Source of the DNA: Candidatus Hydrogenedens sp.
GTDB lineage: Bacteria; Hydrogenedentota; Hydrogenedentia; Hydrogenedentales; Hydrogenedentaceae
Assembly: GCA_035378955.1 (NCBI GenBank)
Contig: DAOSUS010000025.1
Span: 1-41,580, forward strand
Direction: 5' to 3'
DNA: 41,580 nucleotides
The notes under the pieces are model-generated. The model was not told where the DNA came from. It did not search any database and was given only the letters and a program-made list of their open reading frames with translations. Positions within the stretch are counted from its first letter, which is position 1; each line of letters starts with the position of its first letter. Below are positions 8,059 to 16,873 of the stretch, in pieces. The position numbers were made by a program, and so were the translations under genes.

Positions 8059-9285
8059 ATGGCTGTATTTAGTTATGTAGCAAGAGATACCAAAGGCACC
8101 AAGCAAAGAGGGACAATTAACGCAGAGAGTAGACAAAATGCCCTCCAACAACTTCAATTGAGGGGATTAGCCGTAGATAAGTTGGTTGAAGAGGAGAAAA
8201 AGATTTTGGGCTTTTCCTTAGGAGGTGGAGCCAAATTAAAAAGAGTAAAAACAGCAGACTTGCTTGTCTTTACCCGCCAATTATCTACAATTGTTAGTGC
8301 AGGATTACCTCTTTTGCAAGGGCTTGATATTTTAGCTGATCAAACAGAGGATCCGAATTTTGCAGTTGTTATAGATTCCGTTGCACAAGATGTGGAGGCA
8401 GGTGAAACATTTTCAGATGCTTTACGTAAATATCCCAGGGCTTTTCCAGATTTATATGTCAGTATGGTTCGCGCCGGTGAAGCAGGCGGAGATTTAGATG
8501 GTGTCTTGATGCAACTCGCAGATTATTTAGAAGCATCTGAAGATTTAAAACGGAGAATTCGTTCTGCAATGACATACCCTGTTGTTGCTTTTAGCATGAT
8601 AATTTTAATAGCAACAGGATTGATTATTTTTGTTGTTCCTCAATTTGCAGAGATTTTCGGAAGTTTTGGTAAAAAATTACCTGCACCTACACAGTTTCTA
8701 ATTAATTTAAGTCATGCATTAAGGACACCGTATGCATGGTTTATTATAATAGGTTCCATTGTTGGAATAGTTGCCTTCCTTCGTATTTACAGTTCAACTG
8801 AAATAGGGCGATACAATCTTGACCAGATAAAATTAAGATTACCTGTATTCGGAGATTTAATCCGAAAGGTATCCATAAGTCGATTTACAAGAACATTGAG
8901 TACCCTCATAAGAAGTGGTGTGCCTATTTTACAAGCATTGGAAATTGTAGAGAGGACAGCGGGAAATGAAGTATTTGCCCGTGCAGTTCGCCAGTCGGGT
9001 GAAAGTGTTCGAAATGGTGAAGCACTATCTGAACCTTTAGGTCGTTCAGGAGTTTTTCCTCCTATGGTAACTCGAATGATTGCTGTAGGCGAAAAAACGG
9101 GTGAGTTAGAGTCTATGTTAAAGAAAATATCTGACTTCTATGATTCAGAAGTTCATGCTAAAGTAGATGGGTTAACAAGTCTTATTGAACCCCTGCTTAT
9201 TGGTTTGATGGGTATTGTAGTAGGTTCTATTATTGTTGCCCTGTTCTTACCGATTCTGCAGCTATCCAGCCTTGTTCAGGTATAA
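8059..9285 (+). CDS. Type II secretion / type IV pilus inner-membrane platform protein (GspF/PilC)
   Basis: A 408-residue protein with the duplicated GspF domain: first copy about residues 70-195 (FTRQLSTIVSAGLPLLQGLDIL, then YVSMVRAGEAGGDLDGVLMQLA), second about 273-400 (FTRTLSTLIRSGVPILQALEIV, then MIAVGEKTGELESML). Three membrane stretches are visible, the last ending the protein. The N-terminus MAVFSYVARDTKGTKQRG is typical of PilC/GspF. It forms the inner-membrane platform on which the PilB/GspE ATPase acts in pilus or pseudopilus assembly. No ATPase, prepilin or prepilin peptidase gene is adjacent, so I cannot say which machine it serves. The start is set by AAGGAGG seven bases upstream. 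Confidence 0.93.
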   Translation: MAVFSYVARDTKGTKQRGTINAESRQNALQQLQLRGLAVDKLVEEEKKILGFSLGGGAKLKRVKTADLLVFTRQLSTIVSAGLPLLQGLDILADQTEDPNFAVVIDSVAQDVEAGETFSDALRKYPRAFPDLYVSMVRAGEAGGDLDGVLMQLADYLEASEDLKRRIRSAMTYPVVAFSMIILIATGLIIFVVPQFAEIFGSFGKKLPAPTQFLINLSHALRTPYAWFIIIGSIVGIVAFLRIYSSTEIGRYNLDQIKLRLPVFGDLIRKVSISRFTRTLSTLIRSGVPILQALEIVERTAGNEVFARAVRQSGESVRNGEALSEPLGRSGVFPPMVTRMIAVGEKTGELESMLKKISDFYDSEVHAKVDGLTSLIEPLLIGLMGIVVGSIIVALFLPILQLSSLVQV

Positions 9286-9368
9286 AAGCCAAATATTGAT
9301 ATAGAAATTGTTTAATATACTATTTTTGTTCTTTGTATAAATCTCTATATTTACTTTCGTTATTTATT

Positions 9369-9398
9369 TTGGCTAATAAGGAAATTATATTGTAAAAT
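9369..9398 (+). promoter_or_regulatory. Candidate sigma-70-type promoter of rnpB
   Basis: TTGGCT at 9369-9374 and TAAAAT at 9393-9398 are separated by 18 bases, and the base of the RNase P RNA P1 helix begins 6-7 bases after the -10 box. Spacing and position fit a housekeeping promoter whose transcript starts at the mature 5' end. Confidence 0.5.
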
Positions 9399-9403
9399 TT
9401 TAA

Positions 9404-9779
9404 TACTCTGAGAGTAATCTGGACGGTCGCGGCAGAAATGTCGAGGAAAGTCCGGACTCCACAGGGCACAGTGCTTCGTAACACGAAGGCGGGGCGACCC
9501 GACGGAAAGTGGAACAGAAAAGACACAGCCTAAATAGTTATCTTTGATAGCTATCGGCAATGGTGAAAAGGTGCGGTAAGAGCGCACCAGCATCATGGTG
9601 ACATGATGGCTTGCTAAACCCCACTGGGAGCAATTCCAAATAGGGGAACAATAGCGTGTGCCCGCGCTGTTCCCGGGTAGGAAGCTTGAGGTATAGGGCG
9701 ACCTATATCCCAGAGGAATGACCGTCTCGAAGGGTTTCCCTTTAGACAGAATCCGGCTTATAGGATTACTCTCAGAGTA
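9404..9779 (+). ncRNA. rnpB: RNase P RNA, bacterial type A
   Basis: The catalytic RNA that trims 5' leaders from pre-tRNAs. The universal core is present: GAGGAAAGTCCGGACTCC near 9439-9456 (CR-I, P4 5' strand) and AGACAGAATCCGGCTTAT near 9744-9761 (CR-V, P4 3' strand). The ends close in a strong P1 helix: 9405-9419 pairs perfectly with 9764-9778, 15 base pairs, plus T9404-A9779. Internal stems such as GGTGCGGTAAGAGCGCACC (P9/P10 region) are clear. About 376 nt is a normal length for type A. Open frames on the opposite strand here are artefacts of the structured RNA. Exact ends are taken from the P1 helix and may differ by a few bases. Confidence 0.96.
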
Positions 9780-9883
9780 GTATTTTATCTTAATTAGATT
9801 TTTGATTTTTGTTTTTTGTATTATTTTACATCTAATCAAATATTAACTAAATGTAAAATTTAATTTTCTATGAGGGAAAGGTT

Positions 9884-11251
9884 ATGAAAGATTACTACTA
9901 CAACATACTTTTAGACCCTGCAAAACTTCCTGACGCATGGTATAACATAAACCCTGATTTACCTTCTCCCCTACCTCCTCCTCTTCATCCCGCAACACAA
10001 CAACCTATTAATCCTTCGGATTTACAGGCTATTTTCCCAAATGCTTTGATAGAGCAGGAAGTTTCTACTCAACAATTTATTTCTATTCCTGGAGCCATAA
10101 TGGACATTTATCGTTTATGGAGACCCACTCCGTTACGAAGAGCCTATCGTTTAGAAAAAGCATTAGGAACACCTGCAAAGATATTTTATAAAAATGAAAG
10201 TGTAAGTCCTTCGGGTAGTCATAAATTAAATACAGCCGTTGCTCAGGCTTATTATAATCAGCAAGAAGGAATTCATGGACTTACAACAGAAACAGGTGCT
10301 GGACAATGGGGAACTGCTTTATCTATCGCATGTAGCATGTTTGATATGACCTGTATCGTATATATGGTTAAGATTAGTTTCCAACAGAAACCTTATCGTA
10401 GAACATTAATGCAAAGTTATGGTGGAAAAGTTATTGCGAGTCCGAGTGACACAACTGACTTTGGAAAAGAAATTCTTAAACAGTATCCTGACAGTACTGG
10501 AAGTTTAGGGATTGCCATTTCTGAAGCAATAGAAGTAGCTGTAAAAAGCGAAGGGAAAATGAAATATACATTAGGAAGTGTTTTAAATCATGTTTTATTA
10601 CATCAGACAATTATTGGTGAAGAAGCAAAACTTCAAATGGACAGTGTTGGAGAATATCCTGATATTGTTATAGGTTGTGTTGGTGGGGGTTCCAATTTTG
10701 CTGGACTTGCTTTTCCTTATGTACACGATGTATTGAAGAAAGGCAAAAAGATTAAATTCTTAGCTGTTGAACCTGCTGCATGCCCAACAATGACCCGTGG
10801 TCTTTATGCCTATGATTTTGGTGATACTGCCGGTATGACACCTCTATTAAAACAATACACATTGGGACATAATTTTATGCCACCCGGAATTCATGCAGGT
10901 GGATTAAGATATCATGGTGTGGCGGCACAACTTGCCCATCTAATACGCCATGATATTGTTGATCCTGTAGCAGTTCTTCAGAATCCTGTATTCGAAGCAA
11001 ATATGCTATTCGCTAAATGTGAAGGTATTATTCCGGCTCCGGAAAGTGGGCATGCTATTCGCGTTGCCATTGATGAAGCTTTAAAATGCAAAGAAACAGG
11101 TGAAAGCAAGACCATTTTGTTTAATCTCAGTGGACATGGTCATTTTGATATGACTGCATACGAAGCCTATATAAATAAGAATCTGCCTGATTATGAACTG
11201 AGTGAGGATATATTAAAATCTGGTTTTGCAAGTATTCCAAAAGTAGAATAG
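9884..11251 (+). CDS. Tryptophan synthase beta chain-like protein, TrpB2 type
   Basis: A PLP enzyme of 455 residues that would join indole and serine to make tryptophan. It is the TrpB2 class rather than TrpB1: it has the extended N-terminus with DLPSPLPPPLHPAT and IFPNALIEQEVS, then WRPTPL. The PLP lysine is K114 in SPSGSHKLNTAVAQAYY. GCVGGGSNFAGLAF binds the cofactor phosphate, and HAGGLRYHG and NLSGHGHFDM are class hallmarks. TrpB2 proteins often occur without TrpA, and no trpA or other trp gene is nearby here. It may salvage indole or act on another serine-type substrate. A purine-rich GAGGGAAAGG precedes the ATG. The gene converges on the permease gene with a short gap. Confidence 0.94.
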   Translation: MKDYYYNILLDPAKLPDAWYNINPDLPSPLPPPLHPATQQPINPSDLQAIFPNALIEQEVSTQQFISIPGAIMDIYRLWRPTPLRRAYRLEKALGTPAKIFYKNESVSPSGSHKLNTAVAQAYYNQQEGIHGLTTETGAGQWGTALSIACSMFDMTCIVYMVKISFQQKPYRRTLMQSYGGKVIASPSDTTDFGKEILKQYPDSTGSLGIAISEAIEVAVKSEGKMKYTLGSVLNHVLLHQTIIGEEAKLQMDSVGEYPDIVIGCVGGGSNFAGLAFPYVHDVLKKGKKIKFLAVEPAACPTMTRGLYAYDFGDTAGMTPLLKQYTLGHNFMPPGIHAGGLRYHGVAAQLAHLIRHDIVDPVAVLQNPVFEANMLFAKCEGIIPAPESGHAIRVAIDEALKCKETGESKTILFNLSGHGHFDMTAYEAYINKNLPDYELSEDILKSGFASIPKVE

Positions 11252-11274
11252 CCAATTTAGAGACTGATTATATT

Positions 11275-12633
11275 TTATTTTAAGAAAATGTATCTCAATA
11301 AAAATGCGATAGCAATGGGATACATCCATATATTGATTTCACGGTGTTTCCCGAGTAGACATTTTATAACAACATAAGAAATACAACTAATACTTATTCC
11401 CTCTGTTATTCCATAGCCAAATGCCATAAATATAATGGTCAAAAAAGCGGGAAAACCTTCTGAAATATTCTCCCATAAAATTCTTTTAACACTGCCCATC
11501 ATTAAAAAGCCAATAACTATTAGGGCAGGAGCTACAGTGGGATACATACTAAAATTAATCCCTTTCATTCCAATTTGCTCGTAGTATTCAGGTCCCGCAT
11601 TATAGCCTAATATTGATAGAAAGGGGATAAGTGGTATCGTTATAAAAAAACAAATACCTGTAATAATAGAAGCCAAACCTGTTCTTGCTCCGACAGCAAC
11701 TCCAGAAGCACTTTCCACATAACTTGTTACTGTTGATGTTCCACATAGTGCTCCAATACATGTTGCTAATGCATCTGATAGAAAGGCACCACCGGCTCTG
11801 GGTAATTTTCCCTCTTTAATAAAACCGGCTGTAGTTCCTACACCAACCAAAGTACCTACAGTATCAAATAAATCAAGAAAGAAAAAAATCAAAATCGCCG
11901 GAATAGCATCATGCCATCTATCTACTAAAGAATAAAAGTCCAATTGAAAAAATGTAGAAAAGGAGTAATGAAACTCGGGTTTAGTTATAGGAATAATACC
12001 TAACAACAAATAAGCAACCGATGAGAAGGATATTCCAACTAATATAGCACCTGTAAATCGGATATTTTGTAAAAAGAGAATTATAAATAAAGAAAAAATC
12101 GTTACTAATGGTATAGCCGTTTTTAAATTTCCGACGGATACCATTGTTCCTTGATTTACAACAATGAGTCCCGCCCATTGTAATCCTACAAATGTAATTA
12201 ATAGACCAATACCTGCGGGTATAGCATTTTTTAAGCAATCTGGAAAGATTTCTATTATTTTTTCTCTTGTTTTAAATAGCGATAGGAAAACAAACAAAAG
12301 ACCAGATATAAATACAATTGCTAAAGAAGATTGCCATGTAAATTTCATTCCAAGACACAAGGTAAATGTGAATAAGAAATTTTCTCCCATCCCTGGTGCT
12401 AATGCGAATGGATAATTTGCCAAAAACGCCATAAGAAAGCAGGCAATAGCGGAGGATATACAGGTAGCAAGGATAACAGAATTATAGTCCATTCCTGCAA
12501 TTGATAATATTGCGGGTTGAACAAATACGATATAACTCATTGTGCAAAAAGTTGTAATTCCACCAATAATCTCTTTTTTTATGGTTGTTTCTTCCTCTTT
12601 TAACCTAAATATACGATTTAATAAAGGATACAT
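11275..12633 (-). CDS. NCS2-family purine permease, AzgA/PbuG type
   Basis: An integral membrane proton symporter for a purine base, likely hypoxanthine, guanine or adenine. About 452 residues and 12 or more membrane spans. Family motifs include EIIGGITTFCTMSYIVFVQPAIL-like TM1 sequence, ANYPFALAPGMGENFLFTF (TM3 with the GMG substrate loop), DLFDTVGTLVGVGTTAGF and GTSTVTSYVESASGVAVGARTG (TM8/TM10 regions). A GTG codon three residues earlier (12642) is also possible. I prefer ATG at 12633 because AAGGA is eleven bases upstream of it and only two bases from the GTG. The substrate is a family-level inference. It follows the GAF-sensor gene closely on the same strand and may be co-transcribed. 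Confidence 0.93.
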   Translation of the reverse strand: MYPLLNRIFRLKEEETTIKKEIIGGITTFCTMSYIVFVQPAILSIAGMDYNSVILATCISSAIACFLMAFLANYPFALAPGMGENFLFTFTLCLGMKFTWQSSLAIVFISGLLFVFLSLFKTREKIIEIFPDCLKNAIPAGIGLLITFVGLQWAGLIVVNQGTMVSVGNLKTAIPLVTIFSLFIILFLQNIRFTGAILVGISFSSVAYLLLGIIPITKPEFHYSFSTFFQLDFYSLVDRWHDAIPAILIFFFLDLFDTVGTLVGVGTTAGFIKEGKLPRAGGAFLSDALATCIGALCGTSTVTSYVESASGVAVGARTGLASIITGICFFITIPLIPFLSILGYNAGPEYYEQIGMKGINFSMYPTVAPALIVIGFLMMGSVKRILWENISEGFPAFLTIIFMAFGYGITEGISISCISYVVIKCLLGKHREINIWMYPIAIAFLLRYIFLK

Positions 12634-12650
12634 GGATTCCACTTTCCTTT

Positions 12651-14549
12651 TTATTTTGAATCTATCCCAACTAATATTCTACTTACAATAATAACAAAAT
12701 TTTCATCATTGGGCTCCCAACTGCGGGGTTCTTTGTTATATATTATTAAAACTTTATCCGTTTTTTCGCTTTTATTATGACGAATAGGAGCAAAAATGAA
12801 CGATTCTGCTTCTAACGATTTTGTCCACAAATTAGAACGATAATCTTGTTGTGCAGACCTGATAGTCAATATCTCAGACCATTCAAGAGTTTCTACAATA
12901 AACTTGCAATTATGAATATGACTTTTTTCTTCTTGAACAACTATATAAATAGGTAACAAAATATCTTTTTCAATATCTACCTTCCAAATACCTGCATTTT
13001 CTGTTTTTAATGTGTTTTTGACTATGTCTAAAATATCTTTGATTTTTTCTTCGCAGGTTTTGTCCTTGTCATTGGAAATCAAAATAATGTCTCTTAATGC
13101 AATAACAAACCCCTGTATTTTTGCTTTTTCTTTTGTATCTATTTCTAACTTTTTTGAGTAATATTGATTTAAGGACTCAATTTGCCTTTGCAGTCTAATA
13201 TTTTCTCTATACAAACTATTCACCGTTTCAATGGGAATACCTCCTTTCCCTTCTTCCGAAAAAATAAAGACATTTTTATCTTTCTCTGTATTAAATTCTC
13301 CTCCTGTTATGTCTGTTTTATCTTTATTTATTTCTGCCGTCCAAAACTTCCAAAAGTATAAAATGGAGTATATTTTATTCATTAATGTTTCAAATTCAAC
13401 TATCCAGAAATGTATAGGTGATTCTTGCCCTTCAACCTTGGGATTCTCTAACCAAAAGAATATTTCTTTAATAGGATTTGTTAATACATATCCCAAAAGA
13501 ACCGCTATAAGAACAACTATTAAAAGGCTTATTGCAAACAGGATAATAATATTCCTGTCTGTATTCATTATTTCTGTGCTTTGAGGAATATCAAAAACAC
13601 ATACCAATGGGATGTTATACATAAATAAATATTTTTGAACTACGAGCATACCGTTGGTTGTTTTTTGGAAATAAGGATTTTCTCTTTCCTTTTTTAATAA
13701 AATATTTTTTATTTCTTCGGGAAGATTTTGGAGAGATGATGACCTAACAATATCCCGATTTGAAACACTTTCCATTCCCAATTTACAAATAATATATTTG
13801 TCATTAAGAATATATGTGTATACAGAATAATCTCTGTAGATATCTGATATAATGTTCTGTAACCACGACCAGTCTATTTCCCATGATATTACTGAAAATG
13901 GAGAATCTTCATAACCAACAGCCATAGCCAATCGGGAATTTATAGAAGGTCCAATTTCTTGGATTTCAGGTTGTGTAAACCATATTTTAGGTATGCCTTC
14001 TCTATTTTGGGCATTTTGTTGTAAACATAGGGCAACGGATTCTTTATACCAGTCACTATTTGTCATACTCTGGTCTGGAGATACTTCTTCTATTTCTTCA
14101 TCTAATAATTGTGTTCCGTCTTCCGTCCATGTAGCTACTTTTTTTATGAACCCTTTACTACTACCGGAAGTAAGAGATATCGTTTTCCAACCAGAAGATA
14201 TAGGAACTATTTTATATTCAAACTTGTTGGGTAATACTAACTCAAAAGATTTTATAAATCGATTTTTTTGTAATATTGTTGCAAAAAAGAGATTTAATAA
14301 TATCCTGTCTGTAGTGTTTATTGTTTTCCTGGAAAGAGATGTTCTAAGGGTCTCTATAATATCACATAACTGTTCATCAGATTTTTCTATCCTCTCCAGA
14401 GATAGTTTATAATTGCTTTCTGTAATTGAATTAAAACTTACAGATTTATAAAAAATAACCTCTTTTTTCCATGATAAAATAAATGCGATACTAACAAATA
14501 AAAAACAAATCAAAAAAATTACAACTATAATACTTTTTATACGAACCAT
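12651..14549 (-). CDS. Two-TM extracytoplasmic sensor with coiled coil and C-terminal GAF-like domain
   Basis: A 632-residue protein built like a chemoreceptor or histidine-kinase input half. It has one TM near residues 6-26, a long extracytoplasmic region to about 330 resembling a Cache-type sensor (NSDWYKESVALCLQQ and WEIDWSWLQNIISDIY fit), and a second TM near 332-356. Then come a spacer, a coiled coil (YRENIRLQRQIESLNQYY), and about 140 C-terminal residues with GAF-like layout (ILDIVKNTLKTENAGIWKVD; FIFAPIRHNKSEKTDKVLIIYN). The protein stops there: no kinase, HAMP-MCP, GGDEF, EAL or phosphatase domain follows. The assignment rests on architecture, not on invariant residues. It is eight bases upstream of the permease reading frame (GTG) and divergent from the gene at 14614. 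Confidence 0.6.
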   Translation of the reverse strand: MVRIKSIIVVIFLICFLFVSIAFILSWKKEVIFYKSVSFNSITESNYKLSLERIEKSDEQLCDIIETLRTSLSRKTINTTDRILLNLFFATILQKNRFIKSFELVLPNKFEYKIVPISSGWKTISLTSGSSKGFIKKVATWTEDGTQLLDEEIEEVSPDQSMTNSDWYKESVALCLQQNAQNREGIPKIWFTQPEIQEIGPSINSRLAMAVGYEDSPFSVISWEIDWSWLQNIISDIYRDYSVYTYILNDKYIICKLGMESVSNRDIVRSSSLQNLPEEIKNILLKKERENPYFQKTTNGMLVVQKYLFMYNIPLVCVFDIPQSTEIMNTDRNIIILFAISLLIVVLIAVLLGYVLTNPIKEIFFWLENPKVEGQESPIHFWIVEFETLMNKIYSILYFWKFWTAEINKDKTDITGGEFNTEKDKNVFIFSEEGKGGIPIETVNSLYRENIRLQRQIESLNQYYSKKLEIDTKEKAKIQGFVIALRDIILISNDKDKTCEEKIKDILDIVKNTLKTENAGIWKVDIEKDILLPIYIVVQEEKSHIHNCKFIVETLEWSEILTIRSAQQDYRSNLWTKSLEAESFIFAPIRHNKSEKTDKVLIIYNKEPRSWEPNDENFVIIVSRILVGIDSK

Positions 14550-14613
14550 AAATATTGCCCTACATTAATTATGTATATATTAAAGAAAATTTAATACGAA
14601 AGGAAAATATAAT

Positions 14614-16773
14614 ATGTTTACACTTTTATTGTTATCATTATGTTTTTTTCATCAAACCCAAGAAAAACCTATTGAGAATACAATAATAACAAAAGAACCA
14701 TTTATGAATTTTAATACTTGTTTTCAAACTTCTCAAGGTTTTGACCCTTTAATGGATATAGCATCCGATGTAGCCATTGTATATGGAACAACCCATAAGC
14801 TTTCGGAGGAATTAATAAGTTGGAGAGAACAAGGGTATCGGACTGCTTATATGACCGGTATTTCATGGGGCAATTACGATAGTTATTACCAGACAGAAAA
14901 CGGATTAAAAAAGGAAGAAATACAAACAGATAAAACGGGCAAATTATGGATGCATGGGCATAGTGATACTGTTGGTTATAATGTGCCTACACCGGGTTAT
15001 GTTGAATATATTAAAAGTATATTAATACCTCCTTTAGAAAATCGCGTAGAAAGTATATATTTAGAAGAACCTGAATTTTGGGCAGTGACAGGATGGAGTA
15101 AAGCATTTAAACAACTCTGGGAAAAATATTATAGTGAGCCATGGTCTCCACCCAATCAATCTATCGAAACACAGTATAAAGCGAGTTTATTAAAATATAA
15201 GTTATATACAGACGCATTAACGGAAGTTTTTAAATTTGTAAAAGAATATGCTCAAAAAAACAATTTTCAAGTTGGCTGTTATGTTCCAACACACTCATTA
15301 ATTAACTATGCCCAATGGAGAATTGTAAGTCCAGAGTCCCAATTAACAAAAATAGAACATTGCGATGGCATAATTGCTCAGGTATGGACAGGGACAGCAC
15401 GCTCCAAGCATCATTATCAAGGAATTTCCAGAGAAAGAACTTTTGAAACAGCCTATTTAGAATATGCACAAATGGTTGGAATGGTGCTACCTGCTCAAAA
15501 ACATCTTATCTTTCTTGCAGACCCTATTGAGGACAATCCGAACTATGACTGGCATGATTATAAATATAATTATGAATGTACTGTATTGGCTTCATTATTC
15601 TTTCCGGAAGTTTCTACATTTGAAGTTATGCCATGGCCTGAAAGAATTTTTAAAGGGAAATATTCAAAATCCAAAGAAGAAAAGGATATTAAAATAAATA
15701 TTATTCCGGAATTTGCTACAGAACTTCTTGCGGTAATAAATACATTAAACGATATGAAACAGGAAGAAGTTGAATGGATTTCCGGTATTTACCCTATAGG
15801 TGTAATGGTATCAGATACTTTGATGTTTCAACGAGCAGAACCCTATCCAAGTCATCCTAATCTGAATTGCTTCTATGGAATAGCAACTCCCTTTATAAAA
15901 AATGGCGTTCCTTTAAAAATTATACAAATGGAGCACTTGACAGATTACCAACCTCTAAAAGATATAAAAATCTTATTATTATCATACGAAGGGCAAAAAC
16001 CGTTAAACAAAGAATACCATAATGTTATTAAAGATTGGGTGAATAATGGTGGAAGTTTGCTTATTATTGATGATAATACAGACCAATATAACGCACTTAA
16101 TAATTGGTGGAAAAGTGAAGGATGTAATTCTCCCCTGGAACATTTAATCAAAACACTGTTGGGGAATAAAGAACCTGATGACAATATAACACAGGTTGGC
16201 AAAGGATATATATGGTGGGTAAAACGCAGTCCATCCGCATTAAGTCTTGACAAAGAAGGTGCTAATCAATTATTAAATTGGGTTAAAGAATTGTCTAATA
16301 AATCAGGAATAAATATTGAATATAAGAATTACCTTCATCTCAAAAGAGGTCCTTATCATATTTGTTCTGTTCAGGATGAATCTATTAACGGTTCACCTTA
16401 TAAAATACAGGGAAGATTTATTAATCTTTTTAATCCCGAATTGAAAGTGGAAGAAGATGTTTTATTAAATCCCTCGAATCGTGCTTTACTATTAGACCTC
16501 AATTCAGGCCAATTAAAGAAAGAAAAACTTTCCATAATTGCTTCTGCTGGTAGAATACGGGATAAGAAAATAGAAGGAAATCGTTTCCTTTTTACAACAC
16601 GGGGGCCATTAGGAATACCTGGAAAAGTTGTTATTTTATGTAATAAACAGCCTGAAAAAATTGCAAATTTAGAGGCACTTGACTTTCAACTACAATACGA
16701 TAGTAAAAATCAATTACTTTATATTCATTTCACCCATCATGGTAAGGATATTCATTTTGAGATTGACTTGTAA
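14614..16773 (+). CDS. Glycoside-hydrolase-like protein, TIM barrel plus GATase-like domain
   Basis: A 719-residue protein with a short hydrophobic N-terminus that may be a signal peptide. Residues about 45-370 resemble a clan-A (beta/alpha)8 glycosidase: RTAYMTGISWGNYDSYY near the start, SIYLEEPEFWAVTGW (147-161) where E151, E152 or E154 could be the acid/base, and HLIFLADPIEDNPNYDW. Residues about 420-500 (LKDIKILLLSYEGQKPLNKE, WVNNGGSLLIIDD) look like the Rossmann-like trimerisation domain of GH42 beta-galactosidases. The remainder is probably beta-sandwich. I cannot place it in a named family, and neither the catalytic pair nor the substrate is certain. It is divergent from the sensor gene over 64 bases. 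Confidence 0.6.
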   Translation: MFTLLLLSLCFFHQTQEKPIENTIITKEPFMNFNTCFQTSQGFDPLMDIASDVAIVYGTTHKLSEELISWREQGYRTAYMTGISWGNYDSYYQTENGLKKEEIQTDKTGKLWMHGHSDTVGYNVPTPGYVEYIKSILIPPLENRVESIYLEEPEFWAVTGWSKAFKQLWEKYYSEPWSPPNQSIETQYKASLLKYKLYTDALTEVFKFVKEYAQKNNFQVGCYVPTHSLINYAQWRIVSPESQLTKIEHCDGIIAQVWTGTARSKHHYQGISRERTFETAYLEYAQMVGMVLPAQKHLIFLADPIEDNPNYDWHDYKYNYECTVLASLFFPEVSTFEVMPWPERIFKGKYSKSKEEKDIKINIIPEFATELLAVINTLNDMKQEEVEWISGIYPIGVMVSDTLMFQRAEPYPSHPNLNCFYGIATPFIKNGVPLKIIQMEHLTDYQPLKDIKILLLSYEGQKPLNKEYHNVIKDWVNNGGSLLIIDDNTDQYNALNNWWKSEGCNSPLEHLIKTLLGNKEPDDNITQVGKGYIWWVKRSPSALSLDKEGANQLLNWVKELSNKSGINIEYKNYLHLKRGPYHICSVQDESINGSPYKIQGRFINLFNPELKVEEDVLLNPSNRALLLDLNSGQLKKEKLSIIASAGRIRDKKIEGNRFLFTTRGPLGIPGKVVILCNKQPEKIANLEALDFQLQYDSKNQLLYIHFTHHGKDIHFEIDL

Positions 16774-16873
16774 TGATTGATAGTATATATATCTTAATTT
16801 TGAATTTTTAACAAATGTTTATATTTTAACTTTGTCATATTTTGGGCAAAATGAATTGAAGGTGTAAGAGACT

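Noticed and set aside
9320..9839. Two minus-strand open frames across the rnpB region (68 and 159 codons)
   Set aside because: They lie opposite the structured RNase P RNA and have no protein-like features.
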